A stretch of DNA of 64,000 bases from Sorex araneus (Eukaryota; Chordata; Mammalia; Eulipotyphla; Soricidae), in contig NC_073302.1 of NCBI RefSeq assembly GCF_027595985.1, positions 220,245,854-220,309,853 on the forward strand. The letters are read 5' to 3'. Made by a program: the position numbers and the translations under genes. Below the pieces are notes generated by a model. It had not been told where the DNA came from and ran no database searches. It worked only from the letters and a program-made list of their open reading frames with translations. Below, piece by piece: positions 55,477 to 64,000 of the stretch; the stretch's first letter is position 1, and every line of letters begins with the position of its first letter.

Positions 55477-55568
55477 ATACGTAGGAGATATGTTGGCATG
55501 GCTCCATCAGGCTACTGCATCTGAGAAGGAACACCTTGAAGCTCTCTTAAAGCACGTGACTACACAAG
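55477..55568 (+). CDS. COG6: COG6 exon 10 (residues 306-336 and one base of 337)
   Basis: 92 bases, acceptor TTTTCAATAG|A and donor G|GTGGGC. It encodes [20 protein letters not shown] followed by [10 protein letters not shown]. The open frame continues past the donor for about 200 bases, but that extension has no COG6 similarity and includes neither the exon 11 sequence nor a conserved motif. The splice to exon 11 restores the known sequence. Confidence 0.96.
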
Positions 55569-56887
55569 GTGGGCCCAGTTGTGTCTGCTATTGCCCAAGG
55601 CATGCTTCACACCCACATGGAATGGTGCACCTCCTGGTGAACCCTGCTGTCTCTGAAGGGCTCACGTCTTTGCAGTGGGTCCTTGTTACCTTCCATGTGA
55701 GCTTGGATGTCTCCCTTCATCAGGAAGGCCATAGGGGTGGTACTGTCATTTTATCTGTTACTCGGACTGAGTAGACCGAGAGACCTGGTTATTAAACTAC
55801 CAGTTCTTTTATTCCTGTGACTCACCGACCTCCTGCTTTTTCATTTTTGTGTGACTATTTTCAATTTGTTTTTATTTCTTAAGTAGCTCCTGGGTACTGA
55901 ATGCACTCAGTTTTGTCCTTGATCTCAAGGAAGAAAAATGTTTGTTGTTCACAGAATTTTTGAGTCTTCTTAGCTCTCACCGCCGTCTGATGCCTGCCTG
56001 AGATAGGAGGGGCTGGAGGCTAATCCCGATATTCTGTTGTTGATAGGAAGTAGAAAAGAAATGATGTGTCAGGAAGCTGTTTTGCGTAGCTCAGTCCCCC
56101 ATCATCTGGTCCACCCCATGAGCTTGGGGTGGACTCTTTGTACAAACTGGTGGCAGTAGTTAGCTCTGTGTTTTACTCTCCAGTACTTAGATCAGATTTA
56201 GCATATGCATTCTATATATGCACACTGCACTTTTGCACTTGTTTTCTCTTGTTCTAAAATTGCCAGCTTAAATACTGTTTTAAAATGTAGGAAATGTTTT
56301 TGTCTACGTGACAGTAAATTATAGACGTAGGTAAAAAATGAATGGGAGTTGTTAGTTACTCTGTGGGAATAATAAAATTCTTCCAAGTCTCAGTTTATTC
56401 ATTTGCAAAAATGAAGGTAGTTTAAGCAGTAAATGTTAAGCACCCTATATAGAAATTGATGAATAGTATTCAGTGAAGTTTAGTTTGTCCATCAAATTAC
56501 ACAATGTGTGTTCCATCTTTCCATCGTATGCTACTATGCTCAGTACCATGGACTAGAATAAAGTGTTTCTAAAATGAACACTAATATATCTTCACATTGG
56601 TGTTCCTAATGAATATATCTCAGTAAAGGACTTACTTTCCTTTATCTCACATAACCTTTGCTCTATTTCACAAAGAAATGCTTATTAGTCAATAGTCAGA
56701 GGAGTTAAGAGGGCTCTGAACTTAGGTATAGCTAGTGATGTCCTAAAATATTTAATGTGATATTGTCATAATTATTTGAAATGTTATTAGTGCCATTAAT
56801 CATGTTTTATTGTTTGTAGTCTTTTTTATGTTTTATGTTAACAAGGTATATAATATTGAAAAATTCCTTTGCTATACCAAATTATAG
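55569..56887 (+). other. COG6: COG6 intron 10 (content)
   Basis: 1319 bp of unique-looking sequence with no SINE, L1 or tandem repeat; unusually clean for this locus. Confidence 0.65.
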
Positions 56888-56952
56888 GTGTCGAAGAAAA
56901 TATTCAAGAAGTTGTTGGGCATATAACTGAGGGTGTGTGCAGGCCCTTAAAG
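56888..56952 (+). CDS. COG6: COG6 exon 11 (residues 337-358)
   Basis: 65 bases, acceptor AAATTATAG|GTG and donor AAG|GTAAAA. Two bases complete a glycine codon, then [20 protein letters not shown] and K follow. It ends on a codon boundary. The sequence is typical for COG6 between the N-terminal region and the helical body. Confidence 0.96.
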
Positions 56953-57019
56953 GTAAAATCGTTTGTTTCTACATATGTTAGATAGGATGTAGTAAAAATT
57001 TTTTCCTATACTTAGTAAT

Positions 57020-57205
57020 TTTTTTTTAAGTGTGGTTTTGGGACTCTATCCTGCAGTGCTCAGGGGTTATTGCTGGGACTGTGCTCAGGAGTGAACCCCC
57101 ACCCCCAACCCCACCCCTGGTGCTTAGGGCACTGTCAGTGCTGCTGGGACGCAGACTGGGCTACATGCATGACAAGCACCACAAGAGACGGCTCTCTCCC
57201 TGTTT
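57020..57205 (-). mobile_element. Decayed SINE
   Basis: CCTGCAGTGCTCAGGGGTTA and GGGACTGTGCTCAGGAGTGA at the tail end, CTACATGCATGACAAGCACC at the head end; the middle is C-rich. Confidence 0.6.
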
Positions 57206-58164
57206 ATTCTCATGCCTGTAAAGGATCTGATAACACCTTGACTTAGCTGTAACTTTGTCAAGTTAGCATAATAAAATACATATTTAAATGATATTAATTT
57301 TCTCTGAAAAAAAGGTGAAATATTCTTAGTCTACTTTTTCTTGAGTTGCTTTTACATGTGTCCTATAATAATCTGATCAGTTGAGGAAAAGTATATTAAA
57401 TTAAAATAACTGATCTGTGAACTTTTAAGAGAGTTTCATATTTCAAATGCAGCAAATGTTTTATTATATAAATAAATATAAATCCAGGGATATAAAATAC
57501 ATGTTATTATTGATAAATAGAATATTATTTATGTCATTTATGATACAAGAAATATAATTTGAAGTGAAATTCGGGTTAGAGTTTGCACTCTACCACTTAA
57601 TGGTGTTCCGCTTGGAAGGCCTGATTTTCTTCTGCACTTGAACTACTCATATATCATCTGTATATAAAAATACATTATGGGGTTATTTTAAGGACTAAAT
57701 GAGAAGACAGTAGATGAAGTACAACTCTAGGAACTTACCAGGCAGGCCTGCAACCAAGCTTTTTTTTTTTTTTTTTATTTATGTTTTCATGTTATTTTGG
57801 TGTAATTGGCACATTTGTGCTTGTTCTTTGACTTCAGTTTATAAAATAGGAGTTGAAATATAGACGTTTCATGACGTGTACTTATCAAAAACTATAGTTT
57901 ATCCTTATTTTAAAAATAAACTTGTACTAATTTACTCTCTGCTTATAATACTATTTAAATTTCTGCTTTAGCTTTAAATTTCTGTCCTAGAGCTTCACAT
58001 GTATGTGTGTTCTTCACCATTCTATTCCCCAGTCCTAGCACTATGCCCACTGTCAAGCTGATACCTTCTACCCTTTCTTCCATTTCCCTTTTGGTAACTG
58101 CTGTTTGTTTGGTTTTTTTAAGTACTATTAAAAGTTACTTTGCATTTTTTGATTTATTTTTTAT

Positions 58165-58335
58165 TTGTTTAGGGGTTTGGTTCACACCTGGTGGTGTTCA
58201 GGACTTACTCCTGGTGCTGCACTCAGTGGTAACTCCTGGCAGGGCTCAGGGACCATATGTGGTTCTGGGGATTGAACCAGGGTTGGTACATGGGAGGCAA
58301 ATGCCCTGTCCACTATGCTGTCTCTCTGCTCCTTA
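58165..58335 (-). mobile_element. Diverged type A SINE
   Basis: GGTTCACACCTGGTGGTGTT, GGGGATTGAACCAGGGTTGG, ATGCTGTCTCTCTGCTCC. Confidence 0.82.
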
Positions 58336-58669
58336 CCTGTTGTGCTTTGTTTAGGAACTAGATTTTAAAACTGATACAGACTGCCAAACTGCAAAGATGT
58401 TATTGTAAAAATGAAGAAAAATCCATTTAGTTTCTGAAAGGACAGAAACCTTGTATCTTCCGTGTGATAAGTAATGTTTACTTATTACTACCCAGAAAAT
58501 ATTCTTGGGGTACCTTGGGGTTTTGTTTTCCAACAATTCTTTTTCTTTAAATATATAATATTTCAAACATTTTCTTCCTCTGTCATGATTTGGATATCTA
58601 GCAGTCTCTGATGTAATTGGGAGAGGAGAGAAAATCTTACTTCAGTATTTTCTCTTGTAGTTGTCTTTT

Positions 58670-58845
58670 TTTTTTTTTTTTTTGCTTTTTGGGTCACACC
58701 CAGCGATGCTCAGGGGTTACTCCTGGCTTTGCACTCAGGAATTACTCCTGGCGGTGCTGGGGGACCATATGGGATGCCGGGGATCGAACCCGGGTCGGCC
58801 GCGTGCAAGGCAAACGCCCTACCCGCTGTGCTATCGCTCGGTCCC
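58670..58845 (-). mobile_element. Very young type A SINE
   Basis: Close to consensus, with CGGGGATCGAACCCGGGTCG and GCCGCGTGCAAGGCAAACGC still carrying CpGs. An exact 18-bp duplication, CTCTTGTAGTTGTCTTTT, lies at 58652-58669 and 58846-58863. Confidence 0.97.
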
Positions 58846-59286
58846 CTCTTGTAGTTGTCTTTTGAAAAACATTTCTTAATGAGCTGCTTTTATATTCCAT
58901 TATTATAAAATTTTTTCCTAACTGATAAGCATCTGAACTTTCTATAATGGTCTAAGATAATGGATGTTCTGACTGGATTTTCTTCAGTTTTATTTTTCTT
59001 CACAGAATTCTTTTTTGATTAGTTAAGTTTTTGCTATTTAGAAGAATAAATAAAACACAGTGGTAATGGGACATGTTCTTGTAAAACTTTGTAGCCTTTT
59101 CTTTTAGTTGACAAACTGACACTTTATGGGCAGAAGCCACTATATTTGTTATAAAATGATCTCCAGTATAAACATCTGTTCTCTAACCTTAAAATTACTT
59201 TTAGATAAAGGCACAATAGTGGAGACATTACTGTAAGCCTATTTACATGTATTTTACACTTTAAAGTTGTAGCTAGAAATATCAGA

Positions 59287-59522
59287 CTATCACTATATCA
59301 CTGTCATCCCATTGTTCATCGATTTGCTCAAACGGGCATCAGTAACATCTCCATTGTGAGACTTGTTGTTACTGTTTTTGACATATCGAATACACCATGG
59401 GTAGCTTGCCAGGCTTTGCTGTGTGGGTGGGATACTCTCGGTAGCTTGCCGGGCTCTGTAAGAGGGGCAGAGGAATCAAACCCAGTTCGGTGCATGTAAG
59501 GCAAACGCCCTGCGCTCCACCC
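59287..59522 (-). mobile_element. Shrew SINE, type B
   Basis: Left end TATCACTATATCACTGTCAT, body CATATCGAATACACCATGGG and GGTAGCTTGCCGGGCTCTG, head GGTGCATGTAAGGCAAACGC. There is no poly(T). Confidence 0.88.
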
Positions 59523-59576
59523 CATCAGACTATATATATTATATATATGACAATATTCTCTTAATAAAAATTTTAG

Positions 59577-59712
59577 ACAGGCTGGAGAGATGGTACAGGG
59601 CTGAAGATACCTGCCTTGCCTGCAGCTAATCCAGGCTCTGTCCCCAGACCACATGTAGTACCAGGTAAACACTAAGTCCTGAGCACAGCGGGGTGGGACC
59701 CCCACTTCCAAA
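59577..59712 (+). mobile_element. Diverged SINE
   Basis: GACAGGCTGGAGAGATGGTA, CTGCCTTGCCTGCAGCTAAT, TCCTGAGCACAGCGGGGTGG. The B box has been lost. Confidence 0.65.
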
Positions 59713-60518
59713 AATTAAAAAAATTGTGGAAGACACAATTTCAAGTAGATGAGGTAGTGCTGTGAATCTACAGGAGAAGTATTGCCTTTCTGTAATCATA
59801 TCTTTATTTTATTTTAATAATCATATTAGGGTAATAAAATTCAGAAATATCACTTATTGATACATACTATACTAGTTAGCTAGCCTATATTTTATGCCAA
59901 AATGCATAATCAGTTCTATACATATGTTAGCTTAAAAATCAACTTCTGTGATCCAAGAGATTTTTGTATGCTTATATAGATACATTTATAAAATTTTATT
60001 TTGGCAAATCACATTTGTTTGCATTATAGCATATTCCAAAACCTACGTAAAACAGAAACTTAAACATTTAGAGGCATTTATTACTACTCTCTCCCTACTC
60101 TCTCTCTTTGTGTGTGTTTGTGTATGTGCGCACAGATGTTGCGACGTAAAAGCAGAAAACACAGTGTCTGTGTTTATAACCTACTTAGAAACAAAAAGCT
60201 GGTGTAAGCAACAAGGTTAGGTGTGATATGAAGTTTAAGTAAGCATGTGTCAATGTGGTTTAGATTATGTCATTACTTAGGGGATATGAAAGGAAAGATC
60301 ACCGAGGAATGCAATTTAATTAGAAAAGGTCCCTACTAGTTAGTCTTGTACTCGAACTAATGTGAACTTAGTTATCTTATAATTAGACAAAAGTGTAGGT
60401 GATTATTGAAGGTTTGTCTGCTTTCCTATTCTCTAAAATAAAATGAAGCTTGGTCTAATATTTAAGGTGAGAATTGATTTTTTTTTTCCTTTTTGACACC
60501 AGGATCCAGTTGTTCCTA

Positions 60519-60545
60519 ATATTATTATTATTATTATTATTATTA
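60519..60545. repeat. (ATT)n microsatellite
   Basis: About nine ATT units at the A-tail of the L1 that follows; probably grown from that tail. Confidence 0.95.
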
Positions 60546-61245
60546 AATTTATTCTTTTATTGAATCACCATGGGGAAAGTTACAAAGCTTTCAGGTTTAA
60601 GTCCCAGTTATACAATGCTCGAACACCCAACCCTTCACCAGTGCACATATTCCACCACCAAGAATCACAGTATACCTCCCCCCCACCCCTCTACCTCCCC
60701 AGCCCTCCACCCTGCCTGTGTAACTGATAAATTTCACTTTTATTTCACTTTATTTTGATTACATTCAATATTTTAACAAAAAAACCCTCACTATTATTAT
60801 TTGGAGTTTCTCCCTCCTAAAGTTGGACCTGCTGAAAAGGAAGCATTTGATAATTTGTTTTCCATTGCTGAGAATGAAGAGATAGGAGGTCAAGCGGCTG
60901 CACTAGGAGCCACACGGTTTTGGATTTCTGTATTTTAGTATTTTAGTAACTAAGTCCAGAGAAATATCTGCCAGAAATTGCATCATTGCAAGCTTGTACC
61001 TCTCAGCTACTTTATATTCCACATATGAGTGCAATCTTTCTATGTCTGTCTCTTTCTTTCTGACTCATTTCACTCAACATAACACTCTCCATGTTGATCC
61101 AATTATATACAAATTTCATGACTTCATGTTTCCTGACAGCTACGTAGTATTCCATTGTGTAGATGTACCAGAGTTTCTTTAACCAGTCCTCTGTTTGGGG
61201 GCACTCTGGTTTTTTCCAGATTGTGGCTAAATTCTGTAGACAATT
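60546..61245 (-). mobile_element. 5'-truncated L1 in COG6 intron 11
   Basis: On minus, the end of ORF2 (TMEYYVAVRKHEVMKF and [12 protein letters not shown] on the frame ending near 61012) is followed by the full 3' UTR, with the C-rich tract near 60680-60712 on plus. The truncation is near 61240. I could not find a convincing duplication. Confidence 0.88.
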
Positions 61246-61361
61246 GGTTATTTCTTTTGGTGAATATATCAGTGTTAACCTTTTTTTTTTTTTAAATACC
61301 AACCCCTTTGACTTACTACTCAGACATTTATTATTTAGAAGGAATTTTGTGATTTCCATAG

Positions 61362-61390
61362 TATTTATTTATTTATTTATTTATTTATTT
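61362..61390. repeat. (ATTT)n microsatellite
   Basis: About seven ATTT units at the tail of the next SINE. Confidence 0.95.
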
Positions 61391-61535
61391 GGGGGGTGTT
61401 TGGACCACTTCCAGTTCAGGACTTAGACTCCAGGCTCTGTGTTCAGGGATCACTCCAGGTAGGGCTTAGAGGACCTCATGGAGTGCTTGGGTTCAAATCT
61501 AGTCCGCTGCGTGCAAGGCAGACCCTCCCTTTTGT
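61391..61535 (-). mobile_element. Diverged type A SINE
   Basis: CAGGCTCTGTGTTCAGGGAT, GGGTTCAAATCTAGTCCGCT, GCGTGCAAGGCAGACCCTCC. It ends about 80 bp before exon 12. Confidence 0.75.
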
Positions 61536-61617
61536 ATGTATTCTTTTTAATGTTACTTTTACTACATGTGAATAATGAAAAGTTTTGAAGTATTTCTTTT
61601 TCTCTTAATTTTCATAG

Positions 61618-61709
61618 GTTCGAATTGAACAAGTGATAGTTGCTGAACCTGGGGCAGTTTTATTATACAAAATTTCTAACCTCCTCAAATTTTATCACCA
61701 CACAATCAG
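61618..61709 (+). CDS. COG6: COG6 exon 12 (residues 359-388 and two bases of 389)
   Basis: 92 bases, acceptor TTTTCATAG|GTT and donor AG|GTAAAT. It encodes [20 protein letters not shown], then [10 protein letters not shown] and two bases of the next codon. This is the last COG6 exon in the window. The following exon should continue with a GIVGN-type sequence; I searched 61710-64000 by eye and did not find it. Confidence 0.96.
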
Positions 61710-61942
61710 GTAAATGGATTGGTAAAATGTACTTGTTAAATTTTGTGTAATCACTCTCTTTCTGTTTTCTTGTTTTTCACTGTTTAAATGACTAGGTAAA
61801 ACTAGTAGCATCTTCTGATTGTGTTAATGATTGCAAGCATGCTATAATTTGCTGTCTGCATGCTATTGTTTGATGTGTATAAAGTCGTTTCCTTCTCCGG
61901 ATTTTGCTGCACTTATATATGTACACATGAGAATATGCACAT

Positions 61943-62142
61943 GGGGCTGGAGTGATAGCACAGTGGGAAGGGCATTTGCCTTGCACTTGGCCAACCCCGG
62001 TTAGATTCTCAGCATTCCATATGGTCCCCTGAGCACCGCCAGGAGTTATTTCTGAGTGCAAAGCCAGGAGTAACCCCTGTGCATCGCTGGGTGTGACCCA
62101 AAAAGCAAAAAAAAAAAAAAAAAAAGAAGAAGAAGAAGAAGA
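61943..62142 (+). mobile_element. Young type A SINE with (GAA)n tail
   Basis: GGGGCTGGAGTGATAGCACA to GGGTGTGACCCAAAAAGC, then about 18 A and a GAA repeat. The duplication AGAATATGCAC lies at 61930-61940 and 62143-62153. The B box is altered (GGTTAGATTCT). Confidence 0.95.
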
Positions 62143-62544
62143 AGAATATGCACGTTGTGTCATACAGTGTGTCTATCATGAATTTACTGAGTTAACCTCC
62201 ATTAGTAAAGAGATTTGTGGCAGCTGTGGCAACTGTATATCACACTCAAAATAGGGCCTCAAAATATCAATTCAGGATGTCTGTACCACCTGGTTCCTTA
62301 ACATTGAGTTTCCTGTTAATGATAAAACAGAACCATAACTTTATCTTCCTTAAATGAAAGCTACTGTACATTCTCTGCTTTACCTAACTAAGAGCACTTG
62401 TGTTGTCTAATATATAATTCTTAACTCCAACATTTTCTTTCATTTTTACTCTGCATGTGTCTGTTGATAGTGTACAAAACTATGAGAATTGTCACTATGT
62501 TGTTACATGTTATTGTGTTAAAACAGTGTTTCAAGTTTATTTAT

Positions 62545-62715
62545 TCTTTTTCTGGGGAGGGCATCCCTGGTGTGGAGGCTGCCTCTAGTGCTGAGCTCCC
62601 AGGGGCTCCTGGCCAGTGGTGCTTAGGAGCCCCTAACATGCTGGGATCAAGCCCCAGCTCAGATATGCAGATCATGTGCTTACCCCAGGAAGCTCTCGCT
62701 TTGGCCTCAAAAAAA
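62545..62715 (-). mobile_element. Old SINE
   Basis: GGGGAGGGCATCCCTGGTGT, CATGCTGGGATCAAGCCCCA and CAGATCATGTGCTTACCCCA keep the minus order. Confidence 0.5.
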
Positions 62716-64000
62716 TTTTTTTTTCCATATTTGTATTAGTCCAATATAAGATGGCTGGAAATTTACTTACTGTCCAGTATGCAAGGGCTAGCAGCAGAGG
62801 CACTTTGTTGAAATACAGAGGAGTAATTAGAACTGAGATTCAGGAAGCCTTTGTCTCTAGTTCCCAGAGCTTTACGGGCCCAGGCAGGGGCGTTAGCCAC
62901 CTAGAGTCTCACAGCCAAGAGTGGATGTCATATCCTACTGGTAGATTTTCTAACCAAAGTTCGTAAGTCACAGGCTGCAGGACTGATCAAAGACAGATTT
63001 GAGTTAGCCCTCTACTACCTGGGATAGGAATTTTTTATCACCACTTATGATAACTTCAAGGCTATACATTATTTAAAATACAGTGTCATAAGAAGGAGAT
63101 AGTAGGATAATCATGATTTTATAAAAATAATTTAATTAAAAGTAATCATTTGAAATCACCAGAGTAGCTGAAATCCATCAATACAGAGGTACAGTGGAGA
63201 TATTGGTAAAATAACTTATAAGTGATGGCATAATAGTAGATGAATAGTATTTATTATTTGAAGAAGTAATTGGCAACTCAATTTCTGACATTGACATTGA
63301 TGGATTTAAGAGTAAAAATTAATATAAATGCATCTTGATATTTCTCCACTTAAAAATTTAAACATTTAAAAATAGCCCCAGGCATTACAGCTCCTGTTTG
63401 GAAAGTTGCATTTTGTTTGCTGTTTGTTTTATTTTTAAAAATGAAAATAAATATTCTCTGTGTTTATTATATAGGAATTAAACTTTATTTAAGTTTGAGA
63501 AAATATTGAAATATGTAATAGTATTTGTTTTAATAATAAACATAGTATATGGGACTAAGTAAATACAGATTTACTCAGTATTTATTGATTTTATTAAGTC
63601 AGCAGTTTAAATTTTTTTTAGCCATAGTAAGATGATACTGTACCTTTAGAAATTATATGTTCTTCCTTCCTACTGGATTAAAGGGTCTCTTGGGAATAAC
63701 CTTGTTTTATAAAAACATATTGTATAGTATCACTTCCAGTACTCAGTTTTTAATTAAGAATAAAATTGGGAATTATCGTGCATATTTGCTTTACAATCTG
63801 ATAAAAATGAGAAACTTCTTGATCCAATAAATTATTTATAATAGCAAATTGGGGAATATAGAAAATTCCATAATTATTAATTTTTCATAATTGTACTTTA
63901 CTTAGGGGGCTCTGTTTCAGTTAGGGGTAACTCATTATTAGTAAAATTAAAAAATTTGTCAATAAAGTTATTGTTGGAAATGCTTTATTAAAATTAGATC

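Larger units (their letters stand above)
56953..61617 (+). other. COG6: COG6 intron 11 (content)
   Basis: Contains the SINEs and L1 listed. The stretches 57230-58155, 58870-59285 and 59715-60485 have nothing recognisable. Confidence 0.65.
20325..64000 (+). other. COG6: COG6 gene, 5' part (exons 1-12 of a longer gene)
   Basis: COG6 is a peripheral Golgi protein of lobe B (COG5-8) of the conserved oligomeric Golgi complex. That complex tethers vesicles recycling within the Golgi and keeps glycosylation enzymes in place. Twelve coding exons can be joined with intact phase to give 388 codons plus two bases. The order and lengths agree with my memory of human COG6 (about 657 residues), and human numbering as I recall it also puts an exon start at coding base 1167, just after my exon 12. 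Introns run from 77 bp (intron 9) to 10.8 kb (intron 4). I see no frameshift or stop in any exon, so the gene looks functional. The 3' exons lie beyond the window. Confidence 0.95.
61710..64000 (+). other. COG6: COG6 intron 12, 5' part (content)
   Basis: Two SINEs are listed. 62160-62540 and 62730-64000 are AT-rich, without repeat or exon. The next COG6 exon was not found. Confidence 0.7.

Noticed and set aside
55418-55774. 118-codon open frame around COG6 exon 10
   Set aside because: Only 55477-55568 is conserved; the extension past the GT donor is intron sequence that happens to stay open.
14345-62142. tRNA genes suggested by A and B boxes
   Set aside because: Every such match is the tRNA-like head of a SINE: no cloverleaf can be completed and the same SINE body follows each time.
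61710-64000. A further COG6 exon before the window's end
   Set aside because: No stretch after an AG acceptor encodes a GIVGN-like continuation, so exon 13 is taken to lie outside.

Overview
The window is mammalian genomic DNA, most likely from a shrew of the Sorex type. It is littered with a tRNA-derived SINE whose head, ending in a GGTTCGATTCC B box, I recognise from Sorex sequence. It also holds many copies of one young L1 family that share a C-rich/G-rich 3' UTR. The species call is inference from these repeats; a search of shrew repeat libraries would settle it.

The only cellular gene I can support is the 5' part of COG6, on the plus strand. COG6 is a lobe B subunit of the conserved oligomeric Golgi tethering complex. 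Exon 1 starts at 20325 inside a CpG island. Eleven more coding exons follow, at 26011, 29784, 32218, 43082, 45372, 45757, 51166, 55271, 55477, 56888 and 61618. Together they give 1166 coding bases: 388 codons plus two bases. All donors are GT and all acceptors AG, and the phases match across every junction. The window ends inside intron 12, so roughly the last 40% of the protein lies outside it.

Layout. 1-783 is the 5' end of a minus-strand L1, with its 5' UTR and an ORF1 broken by a stop. 890-9750 is an older plus-strand L1 interrupted by two younger minus-strand L1s, at 3665-6032 and 6650-9054, each bracketed by a target-site duplication. 9750-20000 is intergenic sequence with scattered SINEs, a solo LTR with a 5-bp duplication (17522-18692) and a small L1-tailed element with a GC-rich head (19035-19557). 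20000-20860 is the COG6 promoter, CpG island and exon 1. 20478-64000 is the COG6 intron/exon body, filled with SINEs of two types, L1 tails and microsatellites.

The most unusual structures are three. Two LTRs of one family abut tail to tail in intron 7 (48623-50928). A modular, L1-tailed, non-autonomous retroelement of about 1.5 kb sits in intron 4 (35481-36956). A SINE subfamily shares the tRNA-like head of the common shrew SINE but ends in a TGATACAG-type repeat instead of poly(A).

No rRNA, functional tRNA, CRISPR array or bacterial-type feature was seen. Comparisons with human COG6 and with repeat families are from memory, not from a search.
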